NCBI RefSeq assembly: GCF_040655735.1
Contig: NZ_JBFAKK010000029.1
Location: 1 to 30,931 of the forward strand
Source: Phytomonospora sp040655735
GTDB taxonomy: Bacteria; Actinomycetota; Actinomycetes; Mycobacteriales; Micromonosporaceae
Length of the DNA: 30,931 nucleotides
Direction of reading: 5' to 3'
Below, piece by piece: positions 7,656-15,147 of this stretch (positions are counted from its first letter, which is position 1; every line of letters begins with the position of its first letter). Both the position numbers and the translations under genes were made by a program. A model generated the notes under the pieces. That model worked only from the letters and a program-made list of their open reading frames with translations. It searched no databases and was not told where the DNA came from.

Positions 7656-7677
7656 CGTCGACTGCGGGAGCGGCGGG

Positions 7678-8319
7678 CTAGTGACCCTCGCCCTCCTCGG
7701 GGAACTCCGCGTGCGAGCGCTCGACCGGCTCCATGGGCAGGCCCATCGGGATCTCGGCGGTCAGCGGCTCCATGCCGGTGAACGTGAAGGTCATCAGCAG
7801 GCTCTCGCCGGGCGAGAACTTGCCGGTCAGTCCGGTGATCTCCAGGTACGGGCCCTCGCCCTGGACGAGCTGCTGCATGTCGTTGGGCAGGATCGTCACG
7901 TTGATCGCCGAGGATCCGGGCGCCGGCGCCGGGGCGCCACTGGCGTCGCCCGACGGCGAGCCGGAGTCACTGGGCGCGGGCGCGCTGTCGGTGACCAGGC
8001 GCACGCCGGCGGCACCGGGCGAGTCGTCGTCACCGGGGGCGACGCTGACGCCCTCCAGCACGACGGCCTCGGGACCGTTGTTGAAGATGCGCAGGATCAG
8101 CGGGGCGTTGCCGCCGGTGGGGTAGCCCTGCGGGCCGGTCCAGGCGACCATGACGTCGTTCATCATGATGTTCTCGCCGACCGTGAGGTTGGCGCCGGGG
8201 ACGGCGGCGACCGTGTCGGCGGTCTGCGTGACCTGCCCCGCGCTGCACGCGCTGACACCGATGACTAGTGCGGCAGCCGCCGTCAGACAGGCTCCGATAC
8301 GTGCGATCCGGACGGTCAC
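7678..8319 (-). CDS. Secreted lipoprotein, possibly PCuAC/DUF461-like
   Basis: A 213-residue lipoprotein. The GTG start at 8319 is favoured by GAGAGGG eight bases upstream and gives a compact signal peptide VTVRIARIGACL ending in the lipobox VSAC, so the mature protein would be anchored outside the membrane. The body is beta-rich (ANLTVGENIMMNDVMV, APLILRIFNNGPEAVVLEGV) with a Ser/Pro/Ala-rich insert near residue 120 and a C-terminal PGESLLMTFTFTGMEPLTAEIP stretch that resembles copper-chaperone-like PCuAC/DUF461 lipoproteins of actinobacteria. The usual His/Met copper ligand pattern is not clear, so metal binding is only possible. Monocistronic, ending at the hairpin 7632-7655. Confidence 0.8.
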   Translation of the reverse strand: MTVRIARIGACLTAAAALVIGVSACSAGQVTQTADTVAAVPGANLTVGENIMMNDVMVAWTGPQGYPTGGNAPLILRIFNNGPEAVVLEGVSVAPGDDDSPGAAGVRLVTDSAPAPSDSGSPSGDASGAPAPAPGSSAINVTILPNDMQQLVQGEGPYLEITGLTGKFSPGESLLMTFTFTGMEPLTAEIPMGLPMEPVERSHAEFPEEGEGH

Positions 8320-8405
8320 GGTGGTTGCCCTCTCATCAATGCGCTTGGACCGAAGACAGAGTAGTTGGTGCTCGGTCGCCGGGCCGGGCAACCCGCCCTA
8401 AAAGC

Positions 8406-8981
8406 TCACTCGGCCACGACGGCGAAGGCATAGGCCGTCGAGGCCTCCTGGTAGGAGCCGACCCACACGGAGACGGTGGCGGCCTCGTCGATGGTGAAAC
8501 GGGCGTCGGTGCGGTCCAGGTCGCATTCGGCGTGCGTGTTGGCGACGTCACCGGTCCCGTCGCTGAGCAGGACCTCGACGGCGACCCCGCCGAGCTCCGA
8601 GGCGCAGGCGATCTCAAGGCGGTAGTCGCCGGGCGCGAGGGCCGCTTCCAGCCGGTAGCCGGAGTCGACGGCGTTGATCCCGTCGAAGACCGGCGGGCCG
8701 GCGTCGCGGATCTTGAGCATGGCCGAGCCGTAGAGGATCGCCCACGGACTGTTCTCCGGCCGGTCGATCGCGGTCGGTTCGGCGACCGGGTCGGCGTCGG
8801 TCGCGCGGACCGTCACCAGTGTCGCGACGATCGTGACGAGCGCGGTCACGGCGATCAGCACCGGGCGCGGCCAAGGGCCCCGCAGTCGCCGGATCCAGTG
8901 GGCCGTCGCGGCTCGGCCGTCGATGTCGTCGTCGGTGTATCGGTCCAGGTCGATGATCCCCGTGGCGTCGCTGGCCCCCAT
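8406..8981 (-). CDS. Single-pass membrane protein, paralogue of next gene
   Basis: A 191-residue protein of unknown function: acidic cytosolic N-terminus (TGIIDLDRYTDDDIDG), a basic RLRGPWPRP stretch, one membrane helix (VLIAVTALVTIVATLVTV, about residues 41-58) and a ~130-residue outer domain with two or three Cys (IACASE, AECDLD) that could form a disulfide. It shares the layout IDLD, then RLR-PWPRP, then helix, with the protein encoded at 9040-9750, and both outer domains contain a PG-Y-LE-AC motif. TAGCCT on the minus strand lies six bases before the ATG, so it may have its own leaderless promoter besides read-through from the upstream gene. Confidence 0.8.
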   Translation of the reverse strand: MGASDATGIIDLDRYTDDDIDGRAATAHWIRRLRGPWPRPVLIAVTALVTIVATLVTVRATDADPVAEPTAIDRPENSPWAILYGSAMLKIRDAGPPVFDGINAVDSGYRLEAALAPGDYRLEIACASELGGVAVEVLLSDGTGDVANTHAECDLDRTDARFTIDEAATVSVWVGSYQEASTAYAFAVVAE

Positions 8982-8987
8982 GTGGTC

Positions 8988-8993
8988 AGGCTA
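8988..8993 (-). promoter_or_regulatory. -10 element, leaderless layout
   Basis: TAGCCT on the minus strand with six bases to the ATG at 8981 and no RBS in between. No strong -35 seen. Confidence 0.4.
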
Positions 8994-9039
8994 ACGGGAA
9001 TCCTCTTCCGTGTTCATCGGGTGGACGTACGGTGGCCGA

Positions 9040-9750
9040 TCATCGTTTCGCCGAGGTGACCCGGAATGAATAACCGATGTACACGGAATTGGGCCCGAGT
9101 GCCTGGAAGCGAAGGACAGCGGCCTCTTCGAGGGTGAAGGCGAGTTCGGCGGCGGGCCCGTCGCAGGGCAGGTCGCCGGTGGCGAGCTCAACGCCGTCCA
9201 TAGTGGACAATCGGTGGCGCATGGTCACGAAGTCGACGGTCGCCGAGCAGGCGTACTCAAGGATGTAGTTTCCCGGCGGGAGCTCGTTCGAGCCGTGCGG
9301 AAGGTCGCCGAAGCCGGTGGCCTGGTCGAGGACCTCGCCGTCGGGCGTGCCGAGTTTGCCGGAGGTCTCGCCGAGCATCTCCGCGAAGGGGTTTTCGACG
9401 GTGACGTGCCACTCGCCGCTCCCGTCGATCAGGTACTCCTCGTCGACGGGGTCGAGACCGTCGGGCCCGGGGGCGACGTACAAGTACTCCGGCGCGGGCG
9501 TCGGCGCCGCGACCGGCGGCACCGGTTCGGGATCGGGCTCGGGGCGCTGGATCGCGGCCATGCCGCCGATCGAGACGACGGCGGTGAGGGCCACGATGAG
9601 CGGCCGGGGCCAAGGCCGGCGCAGGCGGTCGAGCAGTAAAGCCCGCCGCGAGCGCGGGACGTCCTCGCCGGGTTCGGCGGTCTCATCGTCGGCGGTCAGA
9701 CCCTCGACGCTCAGGTCGAGGTCGATGACCGGTTCCCCGTCGTGCCTCAT
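9040..9750 (-). CDS. Single-pass membrane protein, paralogue of previous gene
   Basis: A 236-residue protein: acidic N-terminus (VIDLDLSVEGLTADDE), basic RLRRPWPRP, one membrane helix (LIVALTAVVSIGGMAAI, about residues 51-67), a Pro/Glu-rich linker (RPEPDPEPVPPV) and an outer domain with Cys residues in EYACSATVD and LPCDGP. Its architecture and PWPRP-helix junction match the neighbouring 191-residue protein, so the two arose by tandem duplication. Its ATG overlaps the TGA of the UbiA gene as ATGA, making it the second gene of that operon. No known domain recognised. Confidence 0.8.
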   Translation of the reverse strand: MRHDGEPVIDLDLSVEGLTADDETAEPGEDVPRSRRALLLDRLRRPWPRPLIVALTAVVSIGGMAAIQRPEPDPEPVPPVAAPTPAPEYLYVAPGPDGLDPVDEEYLIDGSGEWHVTVENPFAEMLGETSGKLGTPDGEVLDQATGFGDLPHGSNELPPGNYILEYACSATVDFVTMRHRLSTMDGVELATGDLPCDGPAAELAFTLEEAAVLRFQALGPNSVYIGYSFRVTSAKR

Positions 9751-10556
9751 GCCGTCACGCTAGCCGAACCGGCGACCAAAAGCACCACGTCGACCAGCGC
9801 CAGCGCCATCACCGTCCGAAAGACCATCCGGCCGCCGTGGTTGCGGCCGAGCCACAGCCCCACCGGGATGGCGATGACGGCGACGGCCAGTCCGGTCAGC
9901 GCGTACCAGCGCCCGATCGCCACGGCCAGAATGATCGCGGCGGCCAGCAGCAGGCCCGCGGCGGTCAGTTCGCTGCCGAGCCTTCCGAAACGGTGCGGGA
10001 GACCGCGCACACCGGTGGCCGCGTCGTCGGCGAGGTCGGGCAGGACGTTGGCGAAGTGCGCTCCGCCGCCGAGCAGGCCGCCGGCCAGGACCGTCCACCA
10101 TGGAGCCGCGGTCGGGCCGCCGGCGACGAAGGCGGGCAGCAGCCCGAAGGAGAACACGAAGGGCAGCACCGACCAGGGCGTGTGCTTGTAGAACTGGTTG
10201 TACGACCAGGCGCTCGCGACCGCCGCGATGTGCAGCACCCCGCCGGCCGGGCCGGTGAGCAGCGAGAACACCACGCACGCGACCGCCGAGACCGCGACGG
10301 CCCAGCGGACCGCGCCGGCGGGGATCTCGCCGGTCGCGAGAGGCTTGTCGAGCCGGGCGGCGGCCAGGTCGCGGTCGAGGTCGAGATGGTCGTTGTGCCA
10401 GCCGATGGACAGCTGACCGGCCATCACGGCCAGTCCGATGAGGACGATGTCGGCCGGAGTGCGGCCGAACCCGACTCCGAGCAGCACCGCCACCGTCGTG
10501 ACGAGCACGGCGGGTCCGGGATGGGAGGCCCGGATCAGTGCGCGGATGGCTGCCAT
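9747..10556 (-). CDS. UbiA-family prenyltransferase
   Basis: A 269-residue polytopic membrane protein of the UbiA superfamily, which transfers isoprenyl chains to aromatic or related acceptors. The first Asp-rich motif is NDHLDLDRD (about residues 55-63), followed by LDKPLATGEI, typical of the family; the second is LPDLADDAATGVRGLP, about 110 residues later. Seven to nine membrane helices are likely. ATG at 10556 is chosen because the extension upstream overlaps the divergent gene; TAAGGT on the minus strand lies seven bases before it. The divergent methyltransferase/type III PKS operon suggests the acceptor is a polyketide-derived ring or lipid. A menaquinone-type role is the alternative. 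Confidence 0.88.
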   Translation of the reverse strand: MAAIRALIRASHPGPAVLVTTVAVLLGVGFGRTPADIVLIGLAVMAGQLSIGWHNDHLDLDRDLAAARLDKPLATGEIPAGAVRWAVAVSAVACVVFSLLTGPAGGVLHIAAVASAWSYNQFYKHTPWSVLPFVFSFGLLPAFVAGGPTAAPWWTVLAGGLLGGGAHFANVLPDLADDAATGVRGLPHRFGRLGSELTAAGLLLAAAIILAVAIGRWYALTGLAVAVIAIPVGLWLGRNHGGRMVFRTVMALALVDVVLLVAGSASVTA

Positions 10557-10563
10557 GGAGCGC

Positions 10564-10569
10564 ACCTTA
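10564..10569 (-). promoter_or_regulatory. UbiA gene -10 element, leaderless layout
   Basis: TAAGGT on the minus strand, seven bases before the ATG at 10556. The 68-bp space to the divergent methyltransferase must also hold that operon's promoter, for which I see no clear hexamers. Confidence 0.4.
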
Positions 10570-10624
10570 GCGGCCTTGGGCGATCGGCGCACGAGACCGC
10601 GCGGCTGTGGGACGCTCAGCCACG

Positions 10625-11338
10625 ATGCGACGCAACGATCCACGTCAGTACGACGACCTGTCCGGCGAGTGGTGGCTGCCCGGCGGGACCTTCGCGATGC
10701 TGCACTGGCTGGCCCGCGCGCGGGCCGGACTGATCGGCGAGCCGCCCCGGCCGGGGGCGCTGCTGGTCGACGTCGGCTGCGGCGGAGGGCTGCTCGCCCC
10801 CCACGTCACCGGCTTCACCCACCTCGGTGTCGACCTCGGCGACACCGGCCTGCGCCTGGCCACCGCGCACGGCGTCGTGCCGGTCCGCGGCGACGCCGCC
10901 CGGCTCCCGCTGCGGGACGGCTGCGCCGACGTGGTCGCCGCCGGGGAGATCCTGGAGCACGTCCCCGACTGGCGCGCCGCCGTCGGCGAGGCCTGCCGGG
11001 TCCTGCGGCCCGGCGGACTGTTCGTCGCCGACACCCTCGCCGACACGTGGATCTCGCGCGCGCTGACCGTCCACATCGGGGAACGCATTCCCAACGCGGC
11101 ACCGAAGGGCATGCACGACCCGGCGCTCTACGTCCCCCCGCGCGAACTGGCCGCCGAGTGCGCCCGCCACGGTGTCGAGGTGGAGCTGCGCGGATTGCGA
11201 CCGCGTCTCGGTCCGCTCATTCGCTGGCTGACTCGATCGCGACGCCGTACCGTCACAGAGGACACCGAAACACCGGCGATGGTGCCCGTGCGATCGGTGT
11301 CGGTGCTCTACCAGGCTTGGGGGCGCAAGAGTGGTTGA
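10625..11338 (+). CDS. SAM-dependent methyltransferase, UbiG-like
   Basis: A 237-residue class I methyltransferase. The SAM-binding motif is LLVDVGCGGGLLAPHV (about residues 43-58), followed by the acidic LGVDLGDTGL and the post-II motif AAGEILEHVPDWR. The N-terminus NDPRQYDDLSGEWWLPGG resembles UbiG-type quinone O-methyltransferases, so the substrate is probably a ring hydroxyl. ATG 10625 is chosen because NDPRQYDD is the conserved opening; an in-frame GTG at 10607 is the alternative. Its stop overlaps the start of the next gene by eight bases. First gene of a three-gene operon with the acyl-CoA-dehydrogenase-like protein and type III PKS, divergent from the UbiA gene. Confidence 0.88.
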   Translation: MRRNDPRQYDDLSGEWWLPGGTFAMLHWLARARAGLIGEPPRPGALLVDVGCGGGLLAPHVTGFTHLGVDLGDTGLRLATAHGVVPVRGDAARLPLRDGCADVVAAGEILEHVPDWRAAVGEACRVLRPGGLFVADTLADTWISRALTVHIGERIPNAAPKGMHDPALYVPPRELAAECARHGVEVELRGLRPRLGPLIRWLTRSRRRTVTEDTETPAMVPVRSVSVLYQAWGRKSG

Positions 11339-12479
11339 CGTGAGACGGCTGCGGGCCGGGATGGCCCAGCGTGCCGCCGCCCATGACGCCGAGGGTTCCT
11401 TTCCCGCCGAGGACTTCGCGCAGCTGCGCGCGGCCGGACTGCTCGGCTTCCTCGTTCCCGAACGGCTCGGCGGGATGGGCAGATCCTTCGCCGACTACGC
11501 CGCCCTCGCCCACGAACTGGGCCGCGGCAACGGCGCGACCGCGCTGATCCTCAACATGCACTCGTCCATCACCGGTGTCCTCGCGCTGACCCCCGACGAG
11601 GTCGCCGAGGAACTCGGGGCGACCGAGGAGTACTTCGACCGCCGCGACGAGATCCTGCGCGAGGCCGCCGAGGGCCGCCTCTACTCGGTGGCGATGAGCG
11701 AACGCGGCAGCGGCGCGCGGCTGTCGGCGATGTCGACGGCCTACACCGTCGAGCCCGACGGCTTCCACATCAAGGGCTCGAAGTCCTTCGTCTCCGGTTC
11801 GGCCGCCGCCGACGGCTTCCTCGTCGCCGCCCGCCGCGCCGGTGAGCGCGAGCCGGTCATCTCGCAGTTCCTCGTTCCCGCAGGCGAAGGCGTCACCGTC
11901 CGCGAGACCTGGGACTCGATGGGCATGCGCGCCACCGGCTCCCACGACGTCGACTTCGACGTGCACGTCCCGGCCGGCGCCCTGCTCGGCGGAGTCGAGG
12001 GCCTCGCCCTGCTGGCCACCGAGATTGCTCCACAGTGGATGGTCGCGTCCTACGCGGCGGTCTACGTCGGCGTCGCCCGCGCGGCCGTGGACGCCGCCGT
12101 AGCGCACGCCGGCGAACGCAACCTGCGCGGCCTGGCCAACGTGCGCTCGCGCATCGGCCGCGCCGACGCCGCCGTGTCGGCCGCCTACGCGACCGTCATG
12201 GAGGCGGCCCGCCGCGTCGACGCCGGCGACCCCGAGGCCCCCCGCTGGGTCTGGCGCGCCAAGCTCGTCGCCGGCGACACCGCCGCCGAGGTCGCCGCCT
12301 CCATGCTGGAGGCCGCCGGCGCGTCGGCGACACGCCGGGGCAGCCCCGCCGAACGCCTATACCGAGACGCCCGCTGCGGCGCCCTCCAGCCGGCCACCTC
12401 CGACGTGTGCGCCGACTGGCTCGGCGTCGCCGCACTGGGCGGCGACCCCTATCGAGACGGGACGGGACCGAGATGGTGA
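11331..12479 (+). CDS. Acyl-CoA dehydrogenase-like flavoprotein
   Basis: A 382-residue protein with the acyl-CoA dehydrogenase fold: N-terminal helices (FAQLRAAGLLGFLVPERLGG), the middle-domain flavin motif YSVAMSERGSGARLS and IKGSKSFVSGSAAADGF, and a C-terminal helical bundle ending YRDARCGALQPATSDVCADWLG. In classical family members the segment after YRDAR holds the catalytic Glu (YEGTNE-like); here it reads LQPATSD, so that Glu is missing. The protein may have another base or do a different flavin reaction such as hydroxylation or desaturation. The GTG start overlaps the methyltransferase stop, and its own end overlaps the type III PKS start by seven bases, so all three are coupled. Confidence 0.85.
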   Translation: MVDVRRLRAGMAQRAAAHDAEGSFPAEDFAQLRAAGLLGFLVPERLGGMGRSFADYAALAHELGRGNGATALILNMHSSITGVLALTPDEVAEELGATEEYFDRRDEILREAAEGRLYSVAMSERGSGARLSAMSTAYTVEPDGFHIKGSKSFVSGSAAADGFLVAARRAGEREPVISQFLVPAGEGVTVRETWDSMGMRATGSHDVDFDVHVPAGALLGGVEGLALLATEIAPQWMVASYAAVYVGVARAAVDAAVAHAGERNLRGLANVRSRIGRADAAVSAAYATVMEAARRVDAGDPEAPRWVWRAKLVAGDTAAEVAASMLEAAGASATRRGSPAERLYRDARCGALQPATSDVCADWLGVAALGGDPYRDGTGPRW

Positions 12480-13522
12480 GCCGCGCGGTCATCACCGGGA
12501 TCGGCGTGGCCACGCCGCCGACTTTCCGGCAGGACGAGATCTGGGAGACCTACTTCAAGGCGCACAGCGGCGACTCCAGCCGCGCCGAGCGCATCTTCGC
12601 CCACTCCGGCGTCGAAACGCGCCACAGCGTCGCCGACCCCCGCATCGACGACGTGTCGACGTGGTCGACGGGCCAGCGGATGCTGCGCTACGAGGCCGAG
12701 TCGATCCCCCTGGGGGAAGAGGCCCTGGGCAAGGCGCTCGCCGCCTCCGACGTCGACATCGCCGAACTCGGCATGCTCGCCGTGGTGTCCTGCACCGGCT
12801 ACGCCACGCCCGGGCTCGACATCCGGCTGGCGGCGTCCATGGGCGCCTCCTCCGACATGCGGCGCCTCGTGGTCGGGCACATGGGCTGCTACGCGGCCAT
12901 CCCCGGCCTGGCGGCCGTCGCCGACTACGTCCGGCTCCACCGCCGTCCGGCGGCGCTGCTGTGCGTCGAGCTGACGACCCTGCACCTCCAGCCGTCGGCC
13001 GCCCTCGGCGTCTTCGACAACGAGCAGGCCGTGGCGCACTCGCTGTTCAGCGACGCCGCCGCCGCGGCCGTCGTGGTGCCCGACGCGCCCGCCGGGCTCG
13101 AAGTCGGGCGCATCACATCGCGCACCGACACCGCCCACGCCCAGGACATGACCTGGAACGTCACCGACCACGGTTTCCGCATGGGACTGTCGGCCCGCGT
13201 GCCGCTCGTCCTCGCCCGGCACGCCGCCGACACGGTCGCCGCGCTGCTCGAACCGGACCTTTCACCCGCCGATGTCGACATGTACGCAGTTCACCCCGGG
13301 GGACCGCGTATCCTTGACGTCGTGGGCAAGGCTCTGGCCTTGCCGGAGTCGGCGCTGACCGCCTCCCGAGAGACGCTCCGGGAGCACGGGAACTGCTCCT
13401 CGGCGACCATCCTGATGGTCCTCGAACGGCTCCGCCGGGACAACCCCGAAGGCGGCAACACCGTCGCCATGGCCTTCGGACCGGGGCTGACGCTGTACAC
13501 CGCCCACTTGAGCGGAACGTGA
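12473..13522 (+). CDS. Type III polyketide synthase
   Basis: A 349-residue homodimer-type chalcone/stilbene-synthase-family enzyme that extends an acyl-CoA starter with malonyl-CoA and cyclises the chain. The catalytic triad is intact: Cys139 in GHMGCYAAIPG, His274 in AVHPGGPRI and Asn307 in HGNCSSATIL; the family motif VVSCTGYATPGLD is present. The ATG at 12473 overlaps the upstream stop; a GTG at 12476 is an equal alternative. A ketoacyl-ACP synthase III role is less likely because of the CTGY and GNCSS motifs. With the methyltransferase, flavoprotein and divergent prenyltransferase it suggests a methylated, possibly prenylated aromatic or pyrone polyketide. Confidence 0.9.
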   Translation: MVSRAVITGIGVATPPTFRQDEIWETYFKAHSGDSSRAERIFAHSGVETRHSVADPRIDDVSTWSTGQRMLRYEAESIPLGEEALGKALAASDVDIAELGMLAVVSCTGYATPGLDIRLAASMGASSDMRRLVVGHMGCYAAIPGLAAVADYVRLHRRPAALLCVELTTLHLQPSAALGVFDNEQAVAHSLFSDAAAAAVVVPDAPAGLEVGRITSRTDTAHAQDMTWNVTDHGFRMGLSARVPLVLARHAADTVAALLEPDLSPADVDMYAVHPGGPRILDVVGKALALPESALTASRETLREHGNCSSATILMVLERLRRDNPEGGNTVAMAFGPGLTLYTAHLSGT

Positions 13523-13688
13523 CGCGAAGTGACCCCGCGCTGCATATCGGTCACCCGGGCACCGATGCGGACAGTGACGGTCACCGGGCGTCGAAACGCG
13601 GCTTCACGGCGTGCGAGAATTCGCTCACATAGCGCTTGAGCTGCGGTAACGCTGCTCGCTGAGCTCGAAAAACATGGCAACCCCGTGT

Positions 13689-13694
13689 TACTCT
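13689..13694 (+). promoter_or_regulatory. Possible carD -10 element
   Basis: TACTCT lies 28 bases before the carD ATG, followed by an AAAGGGG RBS at about 13705-13711. An overlapping TTGACA (13695-13700) would place a start site inside the gene and is less likely. The 166 bp between the type III PKS stop and this element contain no gene. Confidence 0.35.
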
Positions 13695-13721
13695 TGACAC
13701 AGCGAAAGGGGTTCCGATCCT

Positions 13722-14207
13722 ATGGGTTTCAGTGTCGGCGAGACCGTTGTCTACCCCCACCACGGGGCCGCACTCATCGAAGCGATCGAAACACGCACCA
13801 TTAGGGGCGAGGAGCAGGAGTACCTCGTCCTTCGCGTCGAACAAGGCGACCTGACGGTGCGGGTTCCGGCCAAGTCTCTGGAAATCGTCGGTGTCCGCGA
13901 GGTAGTCGGCGCCGAGGGCCTCGGAAAGGTCTTCGACGTCCTGCGCGCCCCGCACACCGAGGAACCAACGAACTGGTCGCGCAGGTACAAGGCCAACCTC
14001 GAAAAGCTCGCCTCGGGCAACCCGCTCAAGGTGGCCGAGGTGGTCCGCGACCTGTGGCGTCGTGAGCGTGAGCGCGGACTGTCGGCGGGAGAGAAGCGAA
14101 TGCTCGCCAAGGCCCGCGACATCCTGGTCGGCGAGGTGGCACTCGCCGAGAGCAGCACCAAGGATGATGCCGAGGTGCTCCTCGACAAGGTGCTGTCCGG
14201 CAACTAG
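13722..14207 (+). CDS. carD: CarD-family RNA polymerase-binding regulator
   Basis: A 161-residue CarD protein, which binds the RNA polymerase beta subunit and stabilises open complexes at rRNA and other promoters. The N-terminal RNAP-interaction domain opens MGFSVGETVVYPHHGAALIE, and the C-terminal helical DNA-contacting domain includes NWSRRYKANLEKL and AEVVRDLWRRERERGLS with the conserved Trp. Length matches actinobacterial CarD. In many actinobacteria carD is followed by ispD and ispF; here it is monocistronic, ended by a strong terminator, and ispF lies 8 kb away. Confidence 0.95.
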   Translation: MGFSVGETVVYPHHGAALIEAIETRTIRGEEQEYLVLRVEQGDLTVRVPAKSLEIVGVREVVGAEGLGKVFDVLRAPHTEEPTNWSRRYKANLEKLASGNPLKVAEVVRDLWRRERERGLSAGEKRMLAKARDILVGEVALAESSTKDDAEVLLDKVLSGN

Positions 14208-14241
14208 CTGTTCCGGACGGCAGGCGACAACTCGATCTATC

Positions 14242-14289
14242 ACGGTGAAGGGCAAGGTCCGTCCGGCGGGCCTGGCCCTTCACCGTTTT
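14242..14289 (+). terminator. Rho-independent terminator of carD
   Basis: Perfect 12-base arms ACGGTGAAGGGC (14242-14253) and GCCCTTCACCGT (14275-14286), with further inner pairing (GGTCCG against CGGGCC), followed by TTT. Confidence 0.9.
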
Positions 14290-14545
14290 GGTGGGTGCAG
14301 GGGTGCCGCGGGACGGCGCGCGTGCGCGTTCGGGGCCTGGCGGCTTGGCGTCCCGTGCCCCTCCCCAAAAACCCCTGTCCCCCGGTCCTCCCTCGCCCCT
14401 AGGCTGCTCCCCAACCGACGCCGTCTAGTCGAGGGCATGCCGTTGTACACCGTGTGAGACCCCCCAATTCCTGAGCCGTCGTGCCGCGCATCGCGCCGCG
14501 CGCCGCTTCTCGCTGCGGACTTCTCACTGAAATCGGTGTCCCTTC
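14290..14545. other. Intergenic stretch without recognisable gene
   Basis: GC-rich spacer between the carD terminator and the DUF1062 gene. The middle is C-rich (CCCCTCCCC and similar runs). A seven-codon frame ATGCCGTTGTACACCGTG then TGA begins at 14437 but is too short to call. No promoter hexamers stand out. Confidence 0.5.
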
Positions 14546-15094
14546 GTGCTCCAAACCTGGACGGTCATACCCTCCTGCCCTCCGCTCGTCCGCCGCCGCT
14601 GCCACGCGTGCGGGTCCGAGCGGTTCCGGCCGAGCGGTAAATTCCGCGTCAACGCCAACCACAAACTCCTCGACGTCTGGCTCCTCGCGCTCTGCGTCGC
14701 CTGCGACCAGACCGCGAAGCTCACGGTCATGGAACGCACCCCCGTGCGCTCCATCCGCCCCGACCTGCTCGACAGGCTGCATCACGACGACCCCTCCCTG
14801 ACAGCCGAACTGCTTCAGGACCCGGCCGTGCAGCACCGCAACCGCTTCTCCCTCGACTGGGAGGGCGCCTGGCGCCTCGACACCGGCGGGCCGGATCACC
14901 GGCACCTCCCGGTGCTCGACGTGTCGGTGCGCTTCGCGGCGCGGATCCCGGTCCGGCCGGCACGGCTGATCGCCGAGGGCTGCGACCTGTCGCGCGCCGA
15001 GGTCGAGCGGCTCATCGCCGAACAGAAGATCGTCGCGGCGATCCGGCTGAACGCCCGGATCTCCGGCGACTTCACCTTCACGCTCAAACGCTGA
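14546..15094 (+). CDS. DUF1062 family protein
   Basis: A 182-residue protein of the DUF1062 family, whose function is unknown. The diagnostic block is visible: RRRCHACGSERFRPSGKF followed by RVNANHKLLDVWLLALC and VACDQT; the two CxxC-like pairs (CHAC, CVAC) could form a zinc knuckle near residues 19-53. The C-terminal half ends in a helix-rich LSRAEVERLIAEQKIVAAIRL segment. GTG at 14546 gives the usual N-terminus with Trp-Val; no good RBS is visible. Convergent with the PH-like membrane protein across a shared terminator. Confidence 0.8.
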   Translation: MLQTWTVIPSCPPLVRRRCHACGSERFRPSGKFRVNANHKLLDVWLLALCVACDQTAKLTVMERTPVRSIRPDLLDRLHHDDPSLTAELLQDPAVQHRNRFSLDWEGAWRLDTGGPDHRHLPVLDVSVRFAARIPVRPARLIAEGCDLSRAEVERLIAEQKIVAAIRLNARISGDFTFTLKR

Positions 15095-15098
15095 ACCC

Positions 15099-15143
15099 GG
15101 CGCCGGGCCCGTCCTGCCGATCGCGCCGGACGGGCCCGGCGCC
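15099..15143. terminator. Bidirectional terminator between convergent genes
   Basis: A perfect 16-base inverted repeat, GGCGCCGGGCCCGTCC (15099-15114) and its complement (15128-15143), with a 13-base loop, lies between two convergent genes, four or five bases from each stop codon. It should serve both. Confidence 0.85.
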
Positions 15144-15147
15144 GCCC

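Noticed and set aside
12473..13522. Ketoacyl-ACP synthase III instead of type III PKS
   Set aside because: The CTGYATPGLD, MGCYAAIPG and HGNCSS motifs are those of chalcone-synthase-type enzymes.
14437..14457. Seven-codon frame MPLYTV resembling the start of tautomerases
   Set aside because: Stops at once, and nothing downstream in any frame continues the family.
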